DNA of 64,000 nt from Geoglobus acetivorans (lineage in GTDB: Archaea; Halobacteriota; Archaeoglobi; Archaeoglobales; Archaeoglobaceae): contig NZ_CP009552.1 of the NCBI RefSeq assembly GCF_000789255.1, positions 930,001 to 994,000 of the forward strand, written 5' to 3'. Below the pieces are notes generated by a model. The model was not told the DNA's origin and ran no database searches. It saw only the letters and a list, made by a program, of their open reading frames with translations. Shown piece after piece: positions 17,543-25,345 of this stretch (position 1 is its first letter; the number at the start of each line of letters is the position of its first letter). The translations under genes were made by a program, and so were the position numbers.

Positions 17543-19618
17543 TCAAATGCTCCCTATCTTCGCAGCAAGCTTTGCGAGAACCTCCTTCCTCTTGGCCTGT
17601 ATGAACTTCAGACTGCCCACAACCAGGTGTCCCCCTCCATCCACTCCAGCATTTATTTCCTCCTGCAGCTCTTTCACAATCCTGGGTATGTCCAGACTGA
17701 CGCCCTCACTCCTTATCACAGCAAAGTCAGGACCATAACCGACGGTTACAAGTCTGTCATACTGTCTCTTCAGCCTGTCGTGCACCTCACCGGTGAGCTT
17801 GCCGGGTGGAGGGAATGTGAACTTCTTTGCGTAGTTCTCCACATCCAGAGCTGCAAGAGCTATCCCGTTGGGCAGCGTCTGCACCCTGACGCCATCCATC
17901 GCCGTTCTGACGTTGCCCTCGATGGCTTCCTTTGCATGGGATGAGAGGGATCTGACAAGCTTCTGCATCCTGTCCTTCCTGCCGAAGCCCAGTATTTCGT
18001 GGACTATCTGGCTCGCAGGCCTGAATCTCAGGTAAAATCCCTCAAACTCCAAAGCCAAACCTATGTCGTGCAGATACTCCCTGTCGTAGCCCGAAAGCTC
18101 AATGTACCTCTCAACCTCACCCTCAGCCCTGTCCGCAACCACCGAAACCGCCGGCAGGATTTTCAGGTCCCTGTCGGTTATCATCCTCGCTATCTCAGTG
18201 CATAAAACGCCGGAGGTGTAGCTGCTATCTCCTCCCACCTTGTGGGGATTCACATGTATGAGCAGATACCTGTCCACCTCATCATCCGGAAAGTGGTGAT
18301 CAACCGTTATGACGTCGGCCCCAAAAATCAGCATCTGCTCTATCGCAGGGATGTCCTCCCGCCCAGAGCCGTTATCCACCAGAACCACCAGCGGAATCTT
18401 GTCACCAAACCTGGCCATGTCCTCCAGACTCTCATCAAGATCCTTCACAACATCCTCAAGCTCGTAAAATGGCGCTCTTGAAACTTTCCTCCTAACGAGA
18501 TAGTTCTTCGCATCAGGGTCCGGATGCACCCTCTCAATGTAATCCAGCAGGGCGATTTCCAGTGCCACACCGCCGCAGACACCATCAGCATCCCAGTGGT
18601 GCCTAATGATGATCGGTCTCGATTCGAGAACGGCTTTTTTTAGCTCTCTTGCAACATCCATCATCTGTTCCTTCAAATTCTCAAGAACCTCGCTCTCAAT
18701 CAGAAATCCCCTGAATTCCGGCTCAGCCTTCCTTTCGATCTCCCTCTCGATGAGCCTTTCGATTTCACTTGCCTCCTTTCCGAGCAGCCTTTCCATCTCG
18801 AGAACTTCGATCTGAAGCTTTGAATCTCTCCTCTTCACAATCCCGATGACCCTCACAACGTCGTCGGCGTTTATTTCAGGGTACGCACGCTCACCGGCCT
18901 CAAAAGCGGCACAGTTGACCAGTCCGGTTTCGTCTGCAATCGTGAATATTGTTGGGCCACCTGTGAGCTTGATATGCTCTACCCTGCCCCTCACCTCGAC
19001 CATCCTGCCTGTAGCGGATTCAAGCTGAGATATTTTCAGTGCTGGAGCTTCTTTTGACACCTCAACGATCAGATAGTCCTTTCCCTCAGCAACAGCAAGA
19101 TCAATCTCGCCTGTGGGCCTGATGTTCTCAACCCTGACAAAAACATCGTCGTTTTCCTTCAGAGGGCTGTTTTTAAGGTTTCTTCTGTGAATCAACCCCC
19201 TGAGCCTTTTGTTGAGATTGACAAAAGCCCCGATGTCCGTAACGCTTGAGACCCTGCCCACATAAATCCTGCCCAGCCGGACATCCTCAAGCCCGCAGCT
19301 GTTTTTGAGCAGATAAGCATGGGGTTTTCTCCTGCAGTCAGCGCAGAGATCGTGATCCCCCACAACCTTCTTCCCGCACACCCTGCATTTCCCAGCCTTT
19401 CCAGTACCTTTACAGTCCTTGCAGACCTCCATTCTCTTTTCTATACCTGTACCTCCGCATACACCGCATATACCCTGCATGAAAAGCTTTAGCTGCTCCT
19501 CTGAAAGTTCGGCAGTGATTTTAGGATCAAAGCTCTTCGACTTTCCTGTGCCGGAACAGATCCTGCACTCCTGCTCGACCTCAATGTAGCCCTTCCCATC
19601 ACAGGTATCGCACTTCAT
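17543..19618 (-). CDS. Multidomain DHH phosphoesterase with DnaJ-like zinc, S1 and OB domains
   Basis: A 691-aa protein. Residues 1-96 carry CxxCxGxG zinc repeats (CDTCDGKG, CRICSGTGK, CGVCGGTG, CKDCKGTGK) and a CRVCG...CADC ribbon. An S1 RNA-binding domain spans about 112-175, and an OB-fold nucleic-acid domain about 200-275. A DHH catalytic part starts with HWDADG (341-346) and has VDHHFP (439-444), with GGGHLVVGS near the C-terminus. Related archaeal RecJ-like proteins process single-stranded nucleic acids. The zinc and S1 parts suggest an RNA or RNA-DNA substrate. It stands alone, about 57 bp from the ABC permease gene. Confidence 0.8.
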   Translation of the reverse strand: MKCDTCDGKGYIEVEQECRICSGTGKSKSFDPKITAELSEEQLKLFMQGICGVCGGTGIEKRMEVCKDCKGTGKAGKCRVCGKKVVGDHDLCADCRRKPHAYLLKNSCGLEDVRLGRIYVGRVSSVTDIGAFVNLNKRLRGLIHRRNLKNSPLKENDDVFVRVENIRPTGEIDLAVAEGKDYLIVEVSKEAPALKISQLESATGRMVEVRGRVEHIKLTGGPTIFTIADETGLVNCAAFEAGERAYPEINADDVVRVIGIVKRRDSKLQIEVLEMERLLGKEASEIERLIEREIERKAEPEFRGFLIESEVLENLKEQMMDVARELKKAVLESRPIIIRHHWDADGVCGGVALEIALLDYIERVHPDPDAKNYLVRRKVSRAPFYELEDVVKDLDESLEDMARFGDKIPLVVLVDNGSGREDIPAIEQMLIFGADVITVDHHFPDDEVDRYLLIHVNPHKVGGDSSYTSGVLCTEIARMITDRDLKILPAVSVVADRAEGEVERYIELSGYDREYLHDIGLALEFEGFYLRFRPASQIVHEILGFGRKDRMQKLVRSLSSHAKEAIEGNVRTAMDGVRVQTLPNGIALAALDVENYAKKFTFPPPGKLTGEVHDRLKRQYDRLVTVGYGPDFAVIRSEGVSLDIPRIVKELQEEINAGVDGGGHLVVGSLKFIQAKRKEVLAKLAAKIGSI

Positions 19619-19675
19619 CTGGTTTCAAACATGGAGATGTGTTCTTAAAAAATTTTATGACGGATCTTGACCTCA

Positions 19676-20440
19676 TTAACCCGAAAGTTTCAGCACAAGC
19701 CCGGTTTTCCTTGCCCTCTTCAAACTCATTTCTGCAGTGTAAAACAGAAGCGCAAGATAGACAAGAGATTCTGCAAACCCAACGAACAGCGGATTTTCAA
19801 ATGCAGGCTGGTAGCCGTAAAAGGACCTGAAGTATTCCAGAAAGTGCGTGATGGGTATCAGGTAACCTGCAGTTTTGAAGGGCTCCGGGAGAATCTCCAC
19901 GGGGTAGTAAATCCCGCAGAAGATCATGACTATCGCTGCAAGGGTCCAGGCAAAAATCTCCGCCCTCCTGCCAAAGACGAGAATGAAAATACAGTTCACA
20001 AGTCCTATGATCAGAGCCCCGAGAAAAATCCCGATAACGAAAAGGGCTGAACCGAGAACGGGCAAGGTGTAATCAAGACCAAAAAGCTCAGTACTCGAAA
20101 TCACAAGCAAAACGAACGCCACAAATCCTCTCAACACTCCAAAAAGCCACGCTCCAAGAACCATTTTGGAGAATGGTGCTGACGAGACAACAGAATACTC
20201 AAGACTCATGCTCCACATGTCGTAAAGCATGACGTAGGTTACATCTATCTGCACTATCTGGATCACACTCAGGGCTATGACACCTATGAGAATGAAGGAA
20301 ATTTCCTCGCTTTTCAGGGTTAAAAATTCCCCGAGAAGACCTATGGTAAAAAGACTGACAACTGGCCAGAAGAGCATTTCGAACAGGGCATAGAACTCGT
20401 TTTTTGTGACGGCGTAGTTTCTGTATGCAAAGGCCATTAG
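19676..20440 (-). CDS. ABC-2 type transporter permease
   Basis: A 254-aa protein from the ATG at 20440 (MAFAYRNYAVTKNEFYALFE). The frame extends further upstream but would overlap the ATPase gene with a basic, low-complexity stretch, so the later start fits better. About six hydrophobic segments are visible, and the conserved ABC-2 region GIYYPVEILPEPFKTAGYLIPITHF lies near the C-terminal third. It pairs with the ATPase just upstream, forming an exporter of unknown substrate (drug, lipid or polysaccharide types are known). Confidence 0.85.
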   Translation of the reverse strand, partial: LMAFAYRNYAVTKNEFYALFEMLFWPVVSLFTIGLLGEFLTLKSEEISFILIGVIALSVIQIVQIDVTYVMLYDMWSMSLEYSVVSSAPFSKMVLGAWLFGVLRGFVAFVLLVISSTELFGLDYTLPVLGSALFVIGIFLGALIIGLVNCIFILVFGRRAEIFAWTLAAIVMIFCGIYYPVEILPEPFKTAGYLIPITHFLEYFRSFYGYQPAFENPLFVGFAESLVYLALLFYTAEMSLKRARKTGLVLKLSG

Positions 20441-20450
20441 CTCCGCCAGA

Positions 20451-21365
20451 CTACTTCGCAAGCTCGATGAAGACGTCCTCAAGCGTAACCTCCTCCGTTT
20501 TAACACTTTTTATCTCAAACCCCGCACGTTTAAGCCCAAAGACGATTTCTGCCAGCTCTTTTTCCGCACTTTCCGAGTAGAAAACAATCCTGTTGCCATC
20601 AATTTCGTAGGGCCGGTTCAGTGAAATTTCTCCAATCTCCGGGTCTTCAACCTCAACAATTATCCTGTCTCTCGACCTCACGAACCTCTTCAGCTCATCT
20701 GACGTTCCTTCAGCAACAATTTCACCATTCTTGATAAAGGCTATTCTGTCTGCAAGCATTTCAGCTTCACCCATGTTGTGGGTCGTGAGGATGAGCGTAA
20801 CGTTTCTCTCCTCCTTTATCCCGAGTACCATCTCTCTCACCTTCCTCGCTATGTCCGGATCGAGATTTGCGGTTGGTTCGTCAAGAAAAACCACTTCAGG
20901 ATCGTTTATGAACGCCCTCGCCAGATTCAGCTTCTGTCTGTTACCAGCCGAGAGCTCGTCGAACCTCAAATCCCTGTATTTCTCAAGCTCAAATTCTGCC
21001 AGCGCCCTGTCAACAACGTTCTTGTCAGAGATGCCGTAGGCGAGAGCGTAAAATCTGAGGATCTCATAAACCCTCATCCCCCAGGGCAGCCTTGTTCCGC
21101 TCGATATGTTGATCCTCCTCCTCACGTCCTTCGTCTGCCGGAGGGCATCCATACCAAGAATCCGGACCTCCCCTCTTGTGGGGATCAGAATGGTCGAGAG
21201 GATGGAGATGAGAGTCGTCTTTCCAGCCCCGTTGGGTCCGAGGATGCAGTAAACCTCCCCCTCGGCAATTTCAAGCGATATTCCCTTCAGAGCAGTAAAC
21301 GGCTCCTCCATGAAGTTCCTGTAGACCATCCAGATATCTCTGCATTCTACAGCGTTCACCACCAC
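20451..21365 (-). CDS. ABC transporter ATP-binding protein
   Basis: A 304-aa ABC ATPase: Walker A GPNGAGKTT (43-51), signature FDELSAGNRQKLNLARAF, Walker B VVFLDEPTANLDPD, and a switch His in LTTHNMGEAEML. A C-terminal extension of about 80 residues (from roughly 220) matches the regulatory tail of DrrA/NatA-like exporters. The start is uncertain because three GTG codons stand in tandem at 21365-21357. It is 10 bp upstream of the permease gene and is the obvious partner. The substrate is unknown. Confidence 0.9.
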   Translation of the reverse strand: MVVNAVECRDIWMVYRNFMEEPFTALKGISLEIAEGEVYCILGPNGAGKTTLISILSTILIPTRGEVRILGMDALRQTKDVRRRINISSGTRLPWGMRVYEILRFYALAYGISDKNVVDRALAEFELEKYRDLRFDELSAGNRQKLNLARAFINDPEVVFLDEPTANLDPDIARKVREMVLGIKEERNVTLILTTHNMGEAEMLADRIAFIKNGEIVAEGTSDELKRFVRSRDRIIVEVEDPEIGEISLNRPYEIDGNRIVFYSESAEKELAEIVFGLKRAGFEIKSVKTEEVTLEDVFIELAK

Positions 21366-21516
21366 TACTGATTATCATGGATTTTAAACATTATTTGTCC
21401 CGAAAAGGATAACGCCATCATAAACATACATCGAAAAACCTATCACATACCTTACTCATAGAGAATCAGCACATTCTGAATGAAATATCTCTAAAGAGTG
21501 TTGGCCTGTCTGCATC

Positions 21517-21942
21517 TCACCCTTGTTCCGCCAAAATATTCTTCAGAGATGCAGTATCAATTGCCCTGAATTTACCACTATTCTGTCCATATTCAATCAT
21601 TTTTCTGTCACCAGACCATACAGGAATGCCAAGCTTTAAAGCGAGAGCTATGAATGGTGTATCCCTCTCATCAAACTCCCTTGCAATGGTGTAAGCCTCG
21701 CTGATTTTGTCCCTGTACACTTCAAAGGGAATCACATGAACCAAAGAAAACGCAATAAAGGATCTGAGTTCGAATTCCTCAGAATGTTCCTCAAGCTTGT
21801 TTTTGTGCTTTCTAAATTCCAAGAGACCTTCTTCAGGAAAATAAAGAATAAGGCTGTGATTTCTAATTCCCTCATAGGCCTTTGACCTTTCTCCAGACAC
21901 TACAATCGAAAAGAGAATGTTGCTGTCCACAACAAGCTTCAT
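21517..21942 (-). CDS. PIN-domain ribonuclease (VapC-like toxin)
   Basis: A 141-aa PIN protein starting MKLVVDSNILFSIVVSG (first Asp at residue 6). A middle acidic residue lies in the EEFELRSF region and later acidic residues in AREFDERDTPFIALALKLG and PVWSGDRKM. The arrangement D...E...D..D is that of VapC RNases. Its start overlaps the stop of a small upstream gene by 4 bp, as usual for an antitoxin-toxin pair. The pair lies just outside the integrated element that begins at 22310. Confidence 0.8.
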   Translation of the reverse strand: MKLVVDSNILFSIVVSGERSKAYEGIRNHSLILYFPEEGLLEFRKHKNKLEEHSEEFELRSFIAFSLVHVIPFEVYRDKISEAYTIAREFDERDTPFIALALKLGIPVWSGDRKMIEYGQNSGKFRAIDTASLKNILAEQG

Positions 21943-22166
21943 TCAATCAGACCTTCTTCACCATATCTCATTTTGAGTTCAGACCACACTTCGCTTCTTG
22001 TGGTATCAAATTCTCTGAGAGCTTTCTCCAGATCGAGGGACATCCCTGATTTCAGAGCATCCATGGCCAGTTTTCTGAAAAGCTCCCTGCCCATTCCTTC
22101 TGCTATCCAGAACGTGAGTTTTTTTTCATCCACACTTTCCGGAATTTCAATCATAACCTTTGGCAT
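21939..22166 (-). CDS. VapB-like antitoxin partner
   Basis: A 75-aa protein: PKVMIEIPESVDEKKLTFWIAEGMGRELFRKLAMDALKSG, then SLDLEKALREFDTTRSEVWSEL. The N-terminal strand resembles small archaeal antitoxins that partner PIN toxins, and the acidic, helical C-terminus would wrap the toxin. No strict AbrB or RHH signature is visible. The identification rests mainly on the 4-bp overlap with the PIN gene. The upstream region contains TTTAAA-type promoter sequence near 22170-22195. Confidence 0.65.
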   Translation of the reverse strand: MPKVMIEIPESVDEKKLTFWIAEGMGRELFRKLAMDALKSGMSLDLEKALREFDTTRSEVWSELKMRYGEEGLIE

Positions 22167-22302
22167 ATATGTTTAAAATTTGGGACACGCAGTATTTAAA
22201 CAATATCCCACAACCTTAATGAGTTCTTCAAACTAACAGAGACATCTCGCTGTAAACTGCACCAGCAGATATTAATCACAAGTTTAGAGAGTCGAACAAG
22301 AG

Positions 22303-23160
22303 GTGAAAGCGCCCGGGCCGGGATTTGAACCCGAGGCGCGGGCTCGACAGGGCATCATCAACTATTCTGAAGTCAGAGAGGAGTTTGTGGAATACATAAC
22401 CCAGAGAGTAACTCCTGATACAGCGAGGAGGTATCTCCACTACCTTGATACCTATGTGGGTGAAAAGAAGATCAACACACCCGAGGATATAACCGCTATT
22501 TTCAAGGGTGTGGAGAAGGGGAGAAACTGGCTGGCAAAGTCAATCAGAAACCTCCTCAATTTCTACGTTGAAGCAAAATCAATGGATGAATCTGTGGCGA
22601 ACAAGTTCAAAAAAGCATGCAAGATTGAAAGATCAGGAGTGAGAGCTATTTTCATCAGCGACGATGAGGTCAGGGAAGCATACACCCACACGGTTGCCTC
22701 CCGGAGAAAAGAGGTTCAAATCTTCTTTGAACTACTGGTTTACTCAGGGATCAGGGCAAGCCACGCCGCTGAAATGCTCAAAAACTACGATGAAAACCAG
22801 CTCATCAAAATACCTGAAAAGGGAATTGCCAGGTACCCCATCGTGGAATTCAGCAGGGGCAATAAAAGAGGGTTCTTTGCGTATTTACCACTCGCTTTTG
22901 CGGAGGAGCTGGAGAGAATTAAGAAGCTCGATTACAAGTATCTTGTTGAAGCCATAAGATACAACAGGGTGTCAGCCAACTCAATCAGGAAATGGCATTA
23001 CAACAAGCTGATCGAATCGGGGATAGACACATCCATCGCCGACTTCATCCAGGGAAGGGCACCACAGAGTGTGGGAGCAATGCACTATTTAGCTTCAGCT
23101 CGCCAGGCAGATCAAGCATACTCCAAAGCGGTGGAAGCGATCAAGAGGGTTATCGAATAG
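22303..23160 (+). pseudogene. int(C): C-terminal part of a split SSV-type integrase
   Basis: The frame is open from a GTG at 22303, but only from the repeat onward does it belong to the integrase. Numbered from that GTG it has a core-binding region (about 20-105) and the catalytic domain: Arg151 (YSGIRASH), Lys188 (GNKRGFFAY), Asn226-x-x-Arg229 in place of H-x-x-R, Arg252 (QGRAP) and nucleophile Tyr262 (AMHYLA). Joined through the 42-bp repeat to the N-terminal piece at 30346 it would give 342 aa (336 from the second ATG), close to SSV1 integrase. Split, it is presumably inactive until excision restores the gene. Confidence 0.9.
22310..22351 (+). repeat. Attachment site, left copy (42-bp direct repeat)
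   Basis: Identical over 42 bp to 30524-30565. It corresponds to the tRNA-Asp 3' part, from the 3' side of the anticodon loop to the discriminator base, and is here the remnant copy without the 5' half of a tRNA. It is also coding: in the integrase frame it reads PGPGFEPEARARQ. Flanking bases differ immediately on both sides. Confidence 0.95.
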
Positions 23161-23374
23161 AACCCCTATTCACACATTTTTTGGAATTTCAAGCCATATT
23201 AAGGTATATCTCCCCTTCGAAAATCCGCTCAGAGAAAAAAATAAGAAATGCGAATAATATTCACCACATTATACAATTAATTCTATAACCTCTTTCAGGA
23301 GATAACCTCGATAGATCAATTAATAAAAGAGAAAAATTTTAACTCTCTTCCGCCGCCGTCCAGTGTGGAATAGG

Positions 23375-23659
23375 TCAACCCCTGATCCAGCTGATTATCA
23401 GGAAGCCACCCCATGCCATCAGCCCAACGCTGAGCAACCTGAGAACGGTGATCACAATATCTGTGGTCTGGTTCATGCCGTCCATAATCTTCTGGTTGCT
23501 TCCGGTGTAAACGCTGGTGAATGTGGTTTCGAATTCGCCCACGAGGATGAAGCTGATATAGAGCGATACAATGCCGGCGAGGAGTATAACCACTGCCATG
23601 GTGAGCCCCACTGCCGCCACTTCCTCGTGGAGGAATTCCTTAACCAGGTCGCTTATCAT
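23375..23659 (-). CDS. Small two-helix membrane protein of the integrated element
   Basis: A 94-aa protein with hydrophobic helices at about 16-40 and 67-92, joined by a polar loop (ETTFTSVYTGSNQKIMDGMN). An almost perfect ribosome-binding site, AAGGAGGTGAG, lies 6 nt before the ATG, and a TTTTTTAAGA TATA-like element lies about 40 bp upstream. It therefore has its own promoter and is probably strongly expressed. The family is not recognised. Size and topology resemble small membrane or virion proteins of archaeal viruses and plasmids, but this is only an analogy. Confidence 0.75.
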   Translation of the reverse strand: MISDLVKEFLHEEVAAVGLTMAVVILLAGIVSLYISFILVGEFETTFTSVYTGSNQKIMDGMNQTTDIVITVLRLLSVGLMAWGGFLIISWIRG

Positions 23660-24091
23660 GGCTTCTCACCTCCTTAATTGTTACTTATTTCCGTAACATC
23701 TTAAAAAATTTTCTCCGATAAGATTGCTTAATATGAACAGAAAAGCTTTAATTAAAGAGATAAGCTTAAACCAAACCTGCACAACTATTTTTTTCTATGT
23801 TTGAGGACTATTTAAATCTTCCCCTGTGTGGTCAACTTAACACTTTATACATTCTGTTAAATTGGCAATAATTACCCCCTGAAAAAACAATTTCACAGGT
23901 TTTTCACTTAACAGTTTAACAACTGTTCAGAAATCAGGATAAGTTTAGTCTAAAAAAACAAAAATAAAATAATCTTCAACTTGCATGTTTGTGCAACTGC
24001 ACAACTGCACAAGTAAGCAACCACAAGCACCGGGTGATTGCAGTTTTTTAGGAGAACCTAATTTGAGCAGTTGAAAAAGTAAGATAAAAAA
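23660..24091. other. AT-rich intergenic region of the element with short repeats
   Basis: No gene is seen. The left end holds the promoter of the membrane-protein gene. Around 23985-24015 the motif TTGTGCA / TGCACAA occurs three times (GTGCAACTGCACAACTGCACAAG), an overlapping direct and inverted repeat that could be an operator or replication site. CTTAACA-type motifs recur near 23847 and 23909. Confidence 0.4.
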
Positions 24092-24301
24092 TTAATGAAC
24101 GTCCACGCCCTGTGTTTTACTGTCCCTCTTCCCGTTCAACCTTTCTATCAGAATTAACACGGTCTCGATCACCTTCTCTGCCGGTTCTCCGTCCAATCTG
24201 ACAGCAATTCTTAGACCTCCGCCGTCCTCTGAAACTCCTTGATCAATCTCAATCCATCTGATCGGATATTCCTCAGAAACCTCGATTTCATCATCACACA
24301 T
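24092..24301 (-). CDS. Small acidic protein, unknown function
   Basis: A 69-aa protein, MCDDEIEVSEEYPIRWIEID followed by GLRIAVRLDGEPAEKVIETVLILIERLNGKRD. One strand-rich part and one helix are likely. GAGGTGG lies 6-12 nt upstream of the ATG. It is the last gene of the long minus-strand operon of the element and overlaps the small CxxC frame just upstream. I do not recognise a family. Confidence 0.6.
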   Translation of the reverse strand: MCDDEIEVSEEYPIRWIEIDQGVSEDGGGLRIAVRLDGEPAEKVIETVLILIERLNGKRDSKTQGVDVH

Positions 24302-24389
24302 TCGCCACCACCTCTTTTCTTATGCACAATTCCTGGCACAGCTCAGCACCAACAACCAGCACCTGATCACAGCCAAAACACTCAATCAT
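24294..24389 (-). CDS. Putative 31-aa CxxC microprotein
   Basis: A short frame, MIECFGCDQVLVVGAELCQE then LCIRKEVVANV, with a C-x2-C pair and a C-x3-C pair that could bind one zinc ion. Its start overlaps the end of the preceding gene and its end overlaps the start of the following one by 8 bp, fitting the compact operon. It is very short, and only position and cysteine spacing support it. Confidence 0.35.
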   Translation of the reverse strand: MIECFGCDQVLVVGAELCQELCIRKEVVANV

Positions 24390-24642
24390 CGTCCATCACC
24401 TCAAACTCTTCAATGCGTGGACAGATTGCAGGAAAGCAAACCTTGTGAACCCTTCTGCACAGAATGAAGCCCTGTTCATCCTTCTCGGAGTGTTTGCACC
24501 AGAACCCATGTTCATGCCAGAAAAGAAAAGCCGTTGATGTCATGCTCTTCACCACTTCCCTGTCTTCAATCCTCCCACTCCAACACGGGCGAGGTTCCTT
24601 CCTCTCACGTATTTGCTCCAGGGTGCTGGTTGATACGGGCAT
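24382..24642 (-). CDS. Cysteine-rich small protein, unknown function
   Basis: The longest frame gives 86 aa. A start at the internal ATG 24543 (53 aa, MTSTAFLFWHEHGFWCKHSE) is better supported: GGTGAAG lies just upstream and the previous 49-aa frame ends at 24549. The protein contains CKHSEKDEQGFILC and CFPAIC, a possible zinc site, and ends acidic (EEFEVMDDD). The family is not recognised; small zinc proteins are common on archaeal plasmids and viruses. Confidence 0.55.
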   Translation of the reverse strand: MPVSTSTLEQIRERKEPRPCWSGRIEDREVVKSMTSTAFLFWHEHGFWCKHSEKDEQGFILCRRVHKVCFPAICPRIEEFEVMDDD

Positions 24643-24698
24643 GTAGGAGAGGGCAGTTCACCACATCCAGAATTCCCGCACAGGAAACACCGAATCAT
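24549..24698 (-). CDS. Putative 49-aa zinc-motif protein
   Basis: A frame starting MIRCFLCGNSGCGELPSPTC, with Cys spacing C-x2-C-x4-C-x7-C. A strong ribosome-binding site (GAGGAGGTGG) lies just before the ATG, placed exactly at the stop of the transposase-like gene, and its stop is 5 bp before an ATG of the next gene. It overlaps in another frame the N-terminal extension of the 86-aa reading, so only one of the two can be right. The ribosome-binding site favours this one. Confidence 0.45.
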   Translation of the reverse strand: MIRCFLCGNSGCGELPSPTCPYQPAPWSKYVRGRNLARVGVGGLKTGKW

Positions 24699-24712
24699 CT
24701 CACACCACCTCC

Positions 24713-25126
24713 TCAATACCATAAAACCCGGATTTCTCCTCTCATCTCCTTCAGCTTCGCAAAATACCGGAAAACGTCCAAAACTCTCAGCTTCGAAGCT
24801 ACAAGGTAAATGGTGGAATGGTCGGGTTCTTTTTTTATGTTGAAGCTTAGAGGGCTAAGGTAACCCCAGTTTTCTCTCGCAAATTCCTGAATCTGCCTGA
24901 AACTCCACTCCCTCTTAAGTCCATATAGAATTAAAGCGATGATCAGAAATCGATTGTACGATTTTCTACCACGTGTTCTGATAGGTTTCCTCAGTGGTGC
25001 TGGAAGGTCGAGCTGTCTGACAGCTTCGTATATCTCGACGACCTTCAAAACTTCCTTAGGAATGCCCTCAGAATTCGAGGTTATGTGTTTAAAAAATGGT
25101 GAATTATTGGATTCTGTACCTTTCAT
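24713..25126 (-). CDS. Protein related to transposase N-terminal DNA-binding domains
   Basis: A 137-aa protein. The core, RTRGRKSYNRFLIIALILYG, then REWSFRQIQEFAREN and PDHSTIYLVASKL, matches the pattern of the N-terminal HTH domain of IS5/IS4-like transposases (Arg-Gly-Arg-x-Tyr, a helical bundle, then a Pro-x-x-Ser-Thr motif). No catalytic DDE domain follows, and the gene ends cleanly inside a co-directional operon with overlapping neighbours. It looks like a domesticated or stand-alone DNA-binding protein rather than a broken IS, though a truncated transposase cannot be excluded. Confidence 0.55.
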   Translation of the reverse strand: MKGTESNNSPFFKHITSNSEGIPKEVLKVVEIYEAVRQLDLPAPLRKPIRTRGRKSYNRFLIIALILYGLKREWSFRQIQEFARENWGYLSPLSFNIKKEPDHSTIYLVASKLRVLDVFRYFAKLKEMRGEIRVLWY

Positions 25127-25341
25127 TGTTCATCACCGACCACATGAGCTATTGCGCTTCTCAGTGGGTCAACGACGTTGATCTTGTACACTTTCCCCAT
25201 CATGCCCTGGCAGTGAGACATCCGGTACAGTGTCTTCTTTCGTCCCTCAGCTCCGTGATAGTGGAATCTGCGGCAGAACGGACAGAAAACAACAACCTTT
25301 TTACCGAGCTTCACTCCCTCCACTTCTACAAAATCTTCCAT
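25123..25341 (-). CDS. Small zinc-finger protein
   Basis: A 72-aa protein with CPFCRRFHYHG (about 20-30) and a later SHCQGMMG, giving a C-x2-C-x5-H-x-H / H-C type metal site. Similar CPxC-x-x-x-H-x-HG small proteins are frequent on archaeal plasmids and proviruses; their function is unknown. It overlaps the following gene by 4 bp and lies 5 bp after the preceding one, so it belongs to the replication-protein operon. Confidence 0.65.
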   Translation of the reverse strand: MEDFVEVEGVKLGKKVVVFCPFCRRFHYHGAEGRKKTLYRMSHCQGMMGKVYKINVVDPLRSAIAHVVGDEQ

Positions 25342-25345
25342 ATTC

